Source: Gilvibacter sediminis (GTDB lineage: Bacteria; Bacteroidota; Bacteroidia; Flavobacteriales; Flavobacteriaceae). From it: a stretch of 64,000 nucleotides of DNA. A model generated the notes under the pieces. The model saw nothing but the letters and a program-made list of their open reading frames with translations, had not been told where the DNA came from and did no database searches. Positions 8,123 through 16,745 of this stretch are shown here, one piece after another. The stretch is from NCBI RefSeq assembly GCF_028561565.1, contig NZ_JAQQTE010000001.1:739717-803716 (forward strand). Direction: 5' to 3'. How positions within the stretch are numbered: the stretch's first letter is position 1; each line of letters starts with the position of its first letter. The translations under genes and the position numbers were made by a program.

Positions 8123-9919
8123 ATGGATCAGGCTTCTGTAAAACTTCAAATTTCTACTCTTCCCGATGCTCCAGGCGTGTATCAATACTATGATGAGGCG
8201 GGCAAGTTGCTCTATGTGGGGAAGGCGAAGAATTTAAAGAAGCGGGTCTCTTCTTATTTTACCAAACAGCACGACAACGGCCGGATTCGGGTGATGGTCA
8301 AAAAGATCGTCAAGATCAAACACATTGTGGTGGAGACCGAAAGCGATGCTTTGCTCTTGGAGAATAATTTGATCAAGAATCAGCAGCCGCGCTACAATGT
8401 GTTACTCAAAGACGACAAGACCTATCCCTGGATCTGTATTAAAAAGGAGCGTTTTCCGAGAGTGTTTCCAACGCGGCGGGTGATTAAAGATGGTTCCGAG
8501 TACTTTGGTCCGTACACCAGTATGAAGACCGTGCATACCCTTTTAGATCTGATTCGAGGCTTATATCCGTTGCGCAATTGCAATTACGATCTGGCCCAAA
8601 GCAAGATCGATGCAGGCAAATACAAAGTCTGTCTGGAATTTCACTTGGGCAATTGTTTGGGGCCTTGCGAGAACAAGTATTCAGAAGATCAATACAATCA
8701 GAATATCGATGCCATCCGCCAGATCATCAAAGGAAACTTTAAAGATTCCATTGGTCGCTTCAAGCAACAAATGAAAGATCACGCTGCTGCCATGGAATTT
8801 GAGGACGCCCAACGGATCAAAGAGAAACTCACCGTTTTAGAGAATTATCAGGCCAAATCGACCATAGTCAATCCAAAGATCAACAATGTGGATGTGTGTT
8901 CCATTGTTTCTGATGAGAGCTACGGTTATGTGAACTTTTTACAGCTTTCTTACGGTTCTATTGTGCGTTCGCATACCTTGGAGATGAAAAAGAAATTGGA
9001 TGAATCTGATGAAGAACTGCTGAGTTTGGCCGTGGTAGAAATGCGACGGCGTTTTGATTCCCAGAGTAAGGAGATCTATTTGCCTTTTAAGTTAGATTTA
9101 GGAGACGACATCAAGGTGCATGTTCCAAAGATGGGTGATAAGAAACATATATTGGATCTGTCAATCCGCAATGCGAAGTATTATCGCATGGAGCGCTTTA
9201 AGCAGACCAAGATCACAGATCCGAACCGTCATGAGAATCGTATCATGGCTCAAATGAAAAAGGACTTACGCCTTTCAGTAGAGCCTCGACACATTGAGTG
9301 TTTTGACAATTCAAATATTCAAGGGACCAATCCGGTGGCGGCCTGTGTGGTCTTTAAAAATGGAAAGCCTAGCAAACGTGATTACCGCAAATTCAACATC
9401 AAGACCGTGGTAGGTCCAGATGATTTTGCCTCCATGGAAGAGGTGGTGTATAGGCGTTATAAACGTCTGTTAGAGGAAGAGCAACCTTTGCCACAGCTCA
9501 TTATCATTGATGGGGGAAAAGGCCAGTTGTCATCGGCATTAAAAGCGCTTGAGGCTTTGGATTTACGTGGGAAGATCGCCATTGTAGGTATTGCCAAGCG
9601 TTTGGAGGAATTGTTCTTTCCAGACGACCCGATACCCTTGTATTTGGACAAGAAGTCAGAGACACTTCGCATTATACAACAGCTCAGAAATGAGGCCCAC
9701 CGATTTGGAATCACCTTTCACCGCGACAAGCGTAGCAAAGAGGCTTTAGAGACAGAATTAGAGACCATTCCGGGTATTGGTGAGAAAACCGTGATCACCT
9801 TATTGCAACATTTTAAAAGCGCAAAGCGGGTTCGCAACGCAACCTTTGAAGAATTGGAGCAACTTGTAGGTGTGAGCAAGGCAAGTTTGATTGCTCGACA
9901 TTTTAATATCACCCCCTAG
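8123..9919 (+). CDS. uvrC: UvrABC excinuclease subunit C
   Basis: A full-length 598-residue nucleotide-excision-repair nuclease that cuts both sides of a UvrB-bound lesion. Domains in order: GIY-YIG nuclease (about 12-95; GVYQYYD and LYVGKAKN), the cysteine cluster region (CNYD to CLGPCEN), the UVR motif that binds UvrB (about 205-240; AMEFEDAQRIKEKL), the RNase H-like 3'-incision... domain (HIECFDNSNIQGTNPVA, IIDGGKGQLSSA) and a C-terminal helix-hairpin-helix pair (IPGIGEKTVITLL, LVGVSKASLI). Its start matches the family. The patatin gene begins four bases after the stop, so both are probably on one transcript. Confidence 0.97.
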   Translation: MDQASVKLQISTLPDAPGVYQYYDEAGKLLYVGKAKNLKKRVSSYFTKQHDNGRIRVMVKKIVKIKHIVVETESDALLLENNLIKNQQPRYNVLLKDDKTYPWICIKKERFPRVFPTRRVIKDGSEYFGPYTSMKTVHTLLDLIRGLYPLRNCNYDLAQSKIDAGKYKVCLEFHLGNCLGPCENKYSEDQYNQNIDAIRQIIKGNFKDSIGRFKQQMKDHAAAMEFEDAQRIKEKLTVLENYQAKSTIVNPKINNVDVCSIVSDESYGYVNFLQLSYGSIVRSHTLEMKKKLDESDEELLSLAVVEMRRRFDSQSKEIYLPFKLDLGDDIKVHVPKMGDKKHILDLSIRNAKYYRMERFKQTKITDPNRHENRIMAQMKKDLRLSVEPRHIECFDNSNIQGTNPVAACVVFKNGKPSKRDYRKFNIKTVVGPDDFASMEEVVYRRYKRLLEEEQPLPQLIIIDGGKGQLSSALKALEALDLRGKIAIVGIAKRLEELFFPDDPIPLYLDKKSETLRIIQQLRNEAHRFGITFHRDKRSKEALETELETIPGIGEKTVITLLQHFKSAKRVRNATFEELEQLVGVSKASLIARHFNITP

Positions 9920-9922
9920 ATC

Positions 9923-12148
9923 ATGCAACTGCGCGCTTTTTTTCTCCTTTTTATTTTTTTGCTGAGTGGCATTCTCAATGCACAAGATCAATCGCAGGAC
10001 CTTAAAGTAGGCTTGGTATTGAGCGGTGGTGGCGCCAAGGGTTTGGCGCATATTGGAGCGCTCAAAGTTATTGAAGAATCGGGTATTCGCATTGATTATA
10101 TAGGCGGCACAAGTATGGGGGCTATTATTGGTGGACTCTATGCTGCGGGCTATTCGGCTACGCAGTTGGATTCCATTTTTAGAGCGCAGGACTTTGATAA
10201 GCTCATTCAAGATGAATTACCGCGAGACGCACGAACCTTTTATGAGAAGGCCGATGCCGAGAAATATGCCATAACCCTTCCGTTTGATGGATTTAAAGTA
10301 GGTGTGCCCGCCTCTTTTTCTAAAGGGCAGAACGTATACAATTTACTTTGGCAGCTCACCCAACATTTAAGCGGCGAAGTAGATTTTACCCAAATGCCCA
10401 TTCCCTTTTTCTGTATGGCTACAGATGTTGAATTGGGAACTCAGGTCATGTTGGAATCGGGTTATTTGCCGCGAGCTTTGACCGCCAGTGGCGCTTTACC
10501 TTCCTTGTTTAGCCCGGTAGAATTGGACGGGCGCGTTTTGATAGACGGAGGAGTGATCAACAACTATCCTGTAGATGAGTTGCGCGCCAAAGGCATGGAC
10601 GTGATCATTGGGATCGATGTGCAAGATGAACTCCGTGACCGAGAGCAGTTGGCCTCGGGATTGGATGTTTTGGTACAGATCAACAACTTCAGGACCATTC
10701 AGGCCATGGATACCAAGATTCCAAAGACAGACATTTACATCAATCCGGCCATTGATAATTTTACGGTGGTCTCTTTTGATCAAGGCGATGCCATTGTTCA
10801 ATCGGGGATTGATGCCGCGCTGCAACAGTTGGATGCCATGAAGGAATTGGCTGCTAAGCAGCAAAATCGACCTCAGGAATATAAAGTAAATCGACCCTCA
10901 GAAACATTAAAGATCAACCGCGTGGACATTAGCGGGAATGAAAAATACACCCGCTCCTATGTTTTAGGGAAATTGCGACTAAAATCTCCATCGGAGACCA
11001 GTTTTGCACGTTTTAGTGATGGGGTAAAAAACTTGATGGCTACGGGGAACTTTCAGGCCATTGATTACGATTTTAATAAAACTGCAGACGACTCCACTCA
11101 GGTTTCCATCACCCTTAAAGAAAGTAAAAGCCGTATGCTCTTGCGTTTGGGCGCTCATTACGACAACCTCTACAAGAGTGCCGCGCTGGTCAATATGACC
11201 TTTAAGCGGGTATTGACCAATAATGATATTGTTTCCTTAGACCTGATTGCCGGAGATAATATCCGCTACAATTTTGACTATTATGTGGACAAAGGGTACT
11301 ACTGGAGTATTGGATTGCGGTCTTATTTGAACGAATTTGAGACCAATGTGCCTCAAGAGTTGTTTTTAGGCGATGTTATTGACCCAGGACCTTTGAACGA
11401 GCTGGCCTTAGAGTACTTTGAGTGGACCAATCAAGTCTATGTGCAAACCCTTATTAGTAATGCTTTTGCCTTTGGGGTTGGGGTGGAACACAAGCGCTTC
11501 AATCAGTTTAGTGACACTTTTGGACTCACTCCAGGGGAATCCCGCACCTATTTTGACGAGACCGATTACGGCAGTTTGTTGGGCTTTTTGAAGTACGATA
11601 CACGAGACGATGTTTACTTCCCGACCAAAGGATTCTTCTTTGAAGGCCAAATGAATGTGTATCTCACCGCCTCAGGCAGGAACGACCGCTTCAATGAGTT
11701 TTCTATTGCTAAAGCTCGTTTGGGTGGCGCCAAGCGTTTTGGAGATTTCACCGTCTTTGTGGGTACAGAAGGCGGCTTTAAAATTGGAGATGATTCTACC
11801 CGCACCTTTGACTTCTTTTTAGGCGGATACGGTTTTAGGCAAACCGGGAACTTGATGCCTTTTGTTGGCTTAGAACCTTTGAGTTTTAGAGGAGATACTT
11901 ATTTAAAGGCAGACCTGCGCTTAGACTATGAGATCTTTACAAAGAACCACCTTTTTGGCATGGTCAATATTGCCAATATCGGCAACAATCTCTTTACCAA
12001 TAACCAGTGGATTGACGGGATTGATTATTCCGGATACGGACTGGGTTATGGTTTTGAAACCTTTGCCGGACCGCTCCAACTCATCTACAGTTATTCTCCA
12101 GAGGTGGCGGAAAGCAATTGGTATGTCTCACTCGGCTTCTGGTTTTGA
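9923..12148 (+). CDS. Patatin-like phospholipase fused to POTRA/BamA-type barrel (PlpD-like)
   Basis: A 741-residue type Vd autotransporter-like protein. Signal peptide (1-21); patatin domain (about 28-310) with oxyanion loop LSGGGAKG, nucleophile elbow GTSMG (Ser64) and catalytic Asp208 in IDGGVINNYP; a POTRA-like segment (about 330-400, KINRVDISGNEKYTRSYVLGKL); and a 16-strand barrel of the Omp85 superfamily to the end (VSLGFWF). Family members are outer-membrane lipases whose patatin domain is either displayed or released. It follows uvrC by four bases, an odd functional pairing that probably reflects shared transcription only. Confidence 0.93.
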   Translation: MQLRAFFLLFIFLLSGILNAQDQSQDLKVGLVLSGGGAKGLAHIGALKVIEESGIRIDYIGGTSMGAIIGGLYAAGYSATQLDSIFRAQDFDKLIQDELPRDARTFYEKADAEKYAITLPFDGFKVGVPASFSKGQNVYNLLWQLTQHLSGEVDFTQMPIPFFCMATDVELGTQVMLESGYLPRALTASGALPSLFSPVELDGRVLIDGGVINNYPVDELRAKGMDVIIGIDVQDELRDREQLASGLDVLVQINNFRTIQAMDTKIPKTDIYINPAIDNFTVVSFDQGDAIVQSGIDAALQQLDAMKELAAKQQNRPQEYKVNRPSETLKINRVDISGNEKYTRSYVLGKLRLKSPSETSFARFSDGVKNLMATGNFQAIDYDFNKTADDSTQVSITLKESKSRMLLRLGAHYDNLYKSAALVNMTFKRVLTNNDIVSLDLIAGDNIRYNFDYYVDKGYYWSIGLRSYLNEFETNVPQELFLGDVIDPGPLNELALEYFEWTNQVYVQTLISNAFAFGVGVEHKRFNQFSDTFGLTPGESRTYFDETDYGSLLGFLKYDTRDDVYFPTKGFFFEGQMNVYLTASGRNDRFNEFSIAKARLGGAKRFGDFTVFVGTEGGFKIGDDSTRTFDFFLGGYGFRQTGNLMPFVGLEPLSFRGDTYLKADLRLDYEIFTKNHLFGMVNIANIGNNLFTNNQWIDGIDYSGYGLGYGFETFAGPLQLIYSYSPEVAESNWYVSLGFWF

Positions 12149-12501
12149 TAACCTGAATTGAACAGTAGAAGATCTGTTGCGTTTTTAATTACTTCAAAAG
12201 CAAACACTGCGTTTTACTTTTCAATTTCAACGTAGCGCTGCTATGCTGAAATTGAGGCAGCAATTGCTTTTTTTGTACTTTAAATCCTCACTACGACATT
12301 CTACCGCCCTATTCAGGTTGTATTATTAAGTTAGACTACTGATCGCACGCATATTTTTTCGATATTTGTGTAATGGCATTCAAACGCAATAACAGGCTGT
12401 TTTTTAAGCTACGAGACAGACTCAAGCGCAATCCGGAGTAAGGAATTGTACGGCCCGCAGGAGTAAAGCCTGACTATTTACTAACGTAACAATTCAAACA
12501 G
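12149..12501. other. Intergenic region before hmgA, holding hairpin-family copy 1
   Basis: A 353-base non-coding stretch. It holds a long hairpin with the conserved core (12196-12276), which by its T-run can also end the uvrC-patatin transcript. A 22-codon reading frame at 12373-12441 (basic, MAFKRNNRLFF...) with an imperfect -7 element in front is present but unconvincing. The last 60 bases must contain the hmgA leader; no exact promoter match was seen there. Confidence 0.6.
12196..12276 (+). repeat. Hairpin repeat family, copy 1 (core 12231-12246)
   Basis: The 16-base core CGTAGCGCTGCTATGC (12231-12246) folds as a 6-bp apical hairpin with loop GCT. It is flanked by complementary arms CAATTTCA (12222-12229) and TGAAATTG (12247-12254), then CTGC/GCAG and AAAGCAA/TTGCTTT further out. 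The right arm runs into seven T residues, so this copy could terminate the patatin transcript. Two more copies with the same core but other arms are at 56306-56368 and 58626-58690. Confidence 0.8.
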
Positions 12502-13659
12502 ATGCCTTTTTATCATTCTTTAGGGAAGATCCCACCTAAGCGACACACCCAGTTTCGCAAACCAGACGGCACGCTTTATGCCGAACAGCTCTTTGGTACC
12601 ATTGGCTTTGACGGAATGTCCAGCAATTTGTACCACGAGCACCGACCGACTCAGGTCAAATCTATTGACAAACAATACAGCGTTGCCCCAAAAGTGGCGC
12701 GCGAGAACAATATGCAATCCTTGCGTTTACACGGATTCAAGGTGCCTCCTACGGCAGACTATTTAGAAAGCCGTAAGATCATCTTGACCAATAGCGATTG
12801 CAACATCATCTTAGCGGCTCCAACAGAGTCTCAAAAAGACTATTTCTACAAGAACACCGATGCCGATGAACTGATCTTCATCCACAGGGGAAGCGGAAAG
12901 CTGCGCACCCATATGGGGAACTTGGATTTTAAATACGGAGATTATCTGCTCGTACCGCGTGGAATCATTTACAAAATCGAGTTTGATACTGATGACAACC
13001 GCCTGTTCATTGTAGAATCATACCGCCCAATTTACACGCCCAAGCGCTATCGCAATTGGTTTGGACAACTTTTGGAACATTCTCCTTTCTGTGAGCGCGA
13101 CCTCCGCCGCCCGCAGGAGTTGGAAACACACGACGAGAAAGGCGATTTCTTGATCAAGATCAAAAAGCAAGATGACATCTTTGATATGGTCTATGCCACG
13201 CATCCTTTTGATGTGGTAGGTTATGACGGATACAACTATCCGTACGCCTTTTCCATTCACGATTTTGAACCCATAACGGGACGCATCCACCAGCCACCAC
13301 CAGTGCATCAGACCTTTGAGACGGACGCTTTTGTGGTGTGTTCCTTTGTACCGAGACTTTACGACTACCATCCGCAGAGCATACCAGCACCTTACAATCA
13401 CAGTAATATAGACAGTGATGAGGTGCTCTATTATGTAGATGGCGATTTTATGAGCCGAAACGATATTGATGCCGGTCATATCTCTTTGCACCCCGCCGGA
13501 ATTCCTCACGGACCGCATCCTGGGGCAACAGAGCGCAGCATTGGACAAGTTAAAACGGATGAGTTGGCCGTAATGGTAGATACCTTTAAACCGTTAAAGG
13601 TGACTGAAGAAGCCATGAAGATCGCAGATAACGATTATTTCAAGTCATGGCTGGAGTAA
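12502..13659 (+). CDS. hmgA: Homogentisate 1,2-dioxygenase
   Basis: A 385-residue non-haem Fe(II) dioxygenase that opens the ring of homogentisate to maleylacetoacetate in tyrosine/phenylalanine breakdown. It is a two-cupin protein of the shorter bacterial form. The iron ligands can be read by alignment with the human enzyme: His300 (PYNHSN), Glu307 (SDEVLYY) and His336 (IPHGPH). It lies 98 bases upstream of hppD, which makes its substrate. The later steps (maleylacetoacetate isomerase, fumarylacetoacetase) are not in the window. Confidence 0.95.
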   Translation: MPFYHSLGKIPPKRHTQFRKPDGTLYAEQLFGTIGFDGMSSNLYHEHRPTQVKSIDKQYSVAPKVARENNMQSLRLHGFKVPPTADYLESRKIILTNSDCNIILAAPTESQKDYFYKNTDADELIFIHRGSGKLRTHMGNLDFKYGDYLLVPRGIIYKIEFDTDDNRLFIVESYRPIYTPKRYRNWFGQLLEHSPFCERDLRRPQELETHDEKGDFLIKIKKQDDIFDMVYATHPFDVVGYDGYNYPYAFSIHDFEPITGRIHQPPPVHQTFETDAFVVCSFVPRLYDYHPQSIPAPYNHSNIDSDEVLYYVDGDFMSRNDIDAGHISLHPAGIPHGPHPGATERSIGQVKTDELAVMVDTFKPLKVTEEAMKIADNDYFKSWLE

Positions 13660-13757
13660 GACATAAAAACATACTGTCTACACATTGTAGGGCGATGTGG
13701 TAAGGAATGCTTTTTCTTATCAAGCCTTTATTTACATCACCCTTAAAACTAAAAACA

Positions 13758-14897
13758 ATGATTACAGATAATACATCACAAGCTTTAGAGAAAATTGTTC
13801 CTCAAGCCGATGACTTTTTACCACTATTAGGAACCGATTTTGTAGAACTCTATGTAGGTAACGCCAAGCAGGCCGCCTTTTATTACGAGCACGCCTGGGG
13901 TTTTACTCCAATTGCCTACAGCGGCTTAGAAACTGGAAACAAAGACACGGTGTCTTATGTTTTGCAACAAGATAAAATTCGATTGGTACTCACCTCACCT
14001 TTAAAACCGGGAGGTCCGATCAACCAACACATCAATGATCACGGAGATGGAGTAAAGGTTGTGGCCCTTTGGGTAGACGATGCCAAAAAGAGTTTTGAAG
14101 AAACGGTGAAGCGCGGTGCAGAACCTTATATGGAACCTACCACCAGAGAAGATGCCAACGGAAAAGTGGTGCTTTCTGGTATTCATACTTATGGAGAGAC
14201 CGTTCACGTTTTTGTAGAACGTTCTGCCTATGACGGACCTTTCTTGCCTGGGTATAAGGCTTGGGATAAGCCCGTAAATGCTAAGAATGTTGGGCTCAAG
14301 TATATTGACCACATGGTAGGAAATGTAGGTTGGAACGAGATGAACAAATGGTGTGAATTCTACGCCAAAGTGATGGGCTTTGCTCAATTAGTCTCCTTTG
14401 ATGACAACGACATCTCTACAGAATATACCGCCTTGATGAGTAAGGTGATGTCTAACGGTAATGGGCGCATTAAATTCCCGATCAATGAACCAGCCGAGGG
14501 TCGTAAGAAATCTCAGATTGAAGAATATATTGATTTCTACAACGGTGCCGGAGTACAGCATATCGCCGTGGCCACAGATAATATTATTGAAACTGTGGGG
14601 CAATTGCGTGACAATGGAGTAGAATTCCTCTACGTGCCAGAGACCTATTACGATACCGTTTTGGACCGTGTGGGTGAGATTGATGAAGATCTGGAACCGC
14701 TTAAGGAATTAGGTGTTCTTATTGACAGAGATGATGAGGGTTATTTACTGCAGATCTTTACTAAGCCCGTTTTGGACCGCCCAACGATGTTCTTTGAGAT
14801 CATTCAGCGCAAAGGCGCCCAATCCTTTGGAAAAGGAAATTTCAAAGCGCTCTTTGAGGCAATTGAACGTGAACAAGAAGCCCGTGGAACCTTATAA
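13758..14897 (+). CDS. hppD: 4-hydroxyphenylpyruvate dioxygenase
   Basis: A 379-residue Fe(II) enzyme converting 4-hydroxyphenylpyruvate to homogentisate, the substrate of the upstream HmgA. Two vicinal-oxygen-chelate repeats are seen; iron ligands are His185 (YIDHMVGN), His268 (GVQHIAVAT) and Glu347 (FFEIIQRKG). The C-terminal helix (GNFKALFEAIEREQEARGTL) that closes the active site is intact. The ATG at 13758 is preferred to one at 13707 because it matches family length and the longer form adds a spurious hydrophobic leader. A small dyad (CTACA/TGTAG, 13678-13690) lies in the hmgA-hppD gap. A terminator follows. Confidence 0.95.
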   Translation: MITDNTSQALEKIVPQADDFLPLLGTDFVELYVGNAKQAAFYYEHAWGFTPIAYSGLETGNKDTVSYVLQQDKIRLVLTSPLKPGGPINQHINDHGDGVKVVALWVDDAKKSFEETVKRGAEPYMEPTTREDANGKVVLSGIHTYGETVHVFVERSAYDGPFLPGYKAWDKPVNAKNVGLKYIDHMVGNVGWNEMNKWCEFYAKVMGFAQLVSFDDNDISTEYTALMSKVMSNGNGRIKFPINEPAEGRKKSQIEEYIDFYNGAGVQHIAVATDNIIETVGQLRDNGVEFLYVPETYYDTVLDRVGEIDEDLEPLKELGVLIDRDDEGYLLQIFTKPVLDRPTMFFEIIQRKGAQSFGKGNFKALFEAIEREQEARGTL

Positions 14898-14915
14898 AAA
14901 AGCTAAATAATAGTT

Positions 14916-14942
14916 AAAGGCGGGCTTGCTATCCGCCTTTTT
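14916..14942 (+). terminator. Rho-independent terminator after hppD
   Basis: AAAGGCGG (14916-14923) pairs with CCGCCTTT (14933-14940) over a 9-base loop and is followed by T residues. Confidence 0.82.
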
Positions 14943-15000
14943 CCTACTTTTTGGAATGGAACTTGTACTCCCCCTATAAAACACATAATGCCCACCTACT

Positions 15001-15774
15001 ATGAAACGCATATTAACCCTTGTCTTACTGCTTGCTGTAAGCGCTAGTATAGCCCAGTCTAAAAAGGCTTATGGCGATGGCGAATGGTTCCGTTTTAGGA
15101 TACATTACGGCCTAATCACTGCTGGTTACGCTACCCTCGAAGTTGACCAGGAAACCTTGAATGGCAAATCTGTTTATCATGTAAAAGGAGAAGGGCGCAC
15201 TACAGGAGTCACTAGACTGTTCTTCAACGTGGAAGATTATTACGAATCCTATATCGATACCGATAAGGACATACCTTATCGTTTTATTAGAAAGATCGAT
15301 GAAGGCGGACACACCAAGGACATTCAGATCGATTTTGATCACGAGACCAATCAGGCGTTGGTTTTCAATAAAAAGCACAACAATAAAGAGACTTTGAGTT
15401 TTCCAAAGGATGCTCAAGATATGGTGTCTGCTTTCTACTATTTGCGCAACCGTTTGGATGTGTCCAATATGCAGGAAGGCGATGTAACCGAGATGAATAT
15501 GTTCTTTGATAAGGAGAACTATAAATTCCGCTTGAAGTTTTTGTATAGAGAAACGCTCAAAACTAAATTTGGGAAGGTGCCGTGTATGGTCTTTAGGCCG
15601 TATGTGCAAGCGGGACGTGTTTTTAAAGAGAAGGAAAGTCTCACCGTTTGGGTCTCCGATGATGACAATCGTATTCCGGTGCGCATAAAGGCGAGCTTGG
15701 CTGTGGGGAACCTCAAAGCCGATCTTGTGGAATTCAAGGGGTTAAAACACTCCTTTAAACTAGAAGTAGATTAG
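15001..15774 (+). CDS. DUF3108-family exported protein
   Basis: A 257-residue protein with a signal peptide (residues 1-18, SIAQ|SKK) and a body matching DUF3108, a family of periplasmic or outer-membrane-associated beta-rich proteins of unknown role. Recognisable blocks are FRIHYGLITAGYATLEV near the start and KTKFGKVPCMVFRPYV toward the end. It is followed by kynA after five bases and then the M23 peptidase, forming a three-gene operon. Function is unknown; location in or near the outer membrane is inferred from the signal peptide and fold class. Confidence 0.85.
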   Translation: MKRILTLVLLLAVSASIAQSKKAYGDGEWFRFRIHYGLITAGYATLEVDQETLNGKSVYHVKGEGRTTGVTRLFFNVEDYYESYIDTDKDIPYRFIRKIDEGGHTKDIQIDFDHETNQALVFNKKHNNKETLSFPKDAQDMVSAFYYLRNRLDVSNMQEGDVTEMNMFFDKENYKFRLKFLYRETLKTKFGKVPCMVFRPYVQAGRVFKEKESLTVWVSDDDNRIPVRIKASLAVGNLKADLVEFKGLKHSFKLEVD

Positions 15775-15779
15775 CGTCT

Positions 15780-16745
15780 ATGGATCAAGAACTAAACAAC
15801 CAACTCCAGAAATTAGAAGAAAAGTTTAAAAACTCCGGACAGGACATGAAATCCTATCTGGACGGTTTGCTTTACGACCGCTACCTAACCTATTGGGATT
15901 ATATTCATTTAGACACTTTATTGAGTTTACAGATTCCGCGGACGTATTTCCCGGACGAGGAGATCTTTATTGGTTATCACCAGATCACCGAACTCTACTT
16001 TAAGCTTATCATTCACGAGCAGAAGCAGATCATAGACGACAAGCTTCAGCAAGCGGAATTCTTCACTAAAAAGTTAGAACGTATCAACAGATACTTTAGG
16101 ATCTTGATCGATTCTTTTGATGTCATGATCCGTGGGATGGAAAAGGAGCAATTCTTAAAATTCCGCATGTCACTTTTGCCTGCAAGCGGATTTCAATCGG
16201 CCCAATACCGCATGATCGAATTCTACAGTACGCCTATGGAAAATTTGGTTCATGTATCGGTTCGAGAGCACTATTCAGAAGCAGATTCCATAGAAGATAT
16301 GTATGAACAGATCTACTGGAAACGCGGTGCGACCGATATAGAAACTCAAAACAAGACCCTTACTTTAAAGCAGTTTGAGTTTCGCTATACCCCGCGATTT
16401 ATTCGAATCATGAATGAGGTCAAAGGCCAGACCTTATATCACAAATATTTGGCCTTACCAAAGAACGAAAAAAATAACCCAGCCCTGATAAACGAATTGC
16501 GAAAATTTGACGTTAACGCTAATGTCAATTGGTTGCTTATGCATATGGGTGCTGCCTTTAGGTATCTGCACAAGGAGGGCAAAACGGTCTTGGCAACCGG
16601 AGGAACCAATTGGAAAGATTTTCTTCCACCAAGTTTTCAGAAAATCCATTATTTTCCCAATCTTTGGACTCCCGAAGAGAAGGAGAATTGGGGGCGTGAG
16701 TGGGTGACTCATGCTTATAACAGCGCAAAAACCAAACAACATTGA
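15780..16745 (+). CDS. kynA: Tryptophan 2,3-dioxygenase family protein
   Basis: A 321-residue all-helical haem dioxygenase that oxidises tryptophan to N-formylkynurenine. Family blocks: TYWDYIHLDTLLSLQ, the distal-side IGYHQITELYFK (His67), the substrate-carboxylate block FRMSLLPASGFQS (Arg129), and the probable haem ligand His255 in LLMHMGAAFRYL followed by LATGGTNW. It is somewhat longer and more divergent than the Xanthomonas-type enzyme, so substrate specificity is inferred. It sits close to hmgA/hppD, making this an aromatic amino acid catabolism region, although no other kynurenine-pathway gene is visible. Its stop overlaps the TTG start of the M23 gene. Confidence 0.88.
   Translation: MDQELNNQLQKLEEKFKNSGQDMKSYLDGLLYDRYLTYWDYIHLDTLLSLQIPRTYFPDEEIFIGYHQITELYFKLIIHEQKQIIDDKLQQAEFFTKKLERINRYFRILIDSFDVMIRGMEKEQFLKFRMSLLPASGFQSAQYRMIEFYSTPMENLVHVSVREHYSEADSIEDMYEQIYWKRGATDIETQNKTLTLKQFEFRYTPRFIRIMNEVKGQTLYHKYLALPKNEKNNPALINELRKFDVNANVNWLLMHMGAAFRYLHKEGKTVLATGGTNWKDFLPPSFQKIHYFPNLWTPEEKENWGREWVTHAYNSAKTKQH

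Noticed and set aside
12373-12441. A 22-codon basic frame (MAFKRNNRLFF...) with a 7-of-8 match to the -7 element just upstream
   Set aside because: Too short to judge, no ribosome-binding support and no detectable family; kept only as a note.
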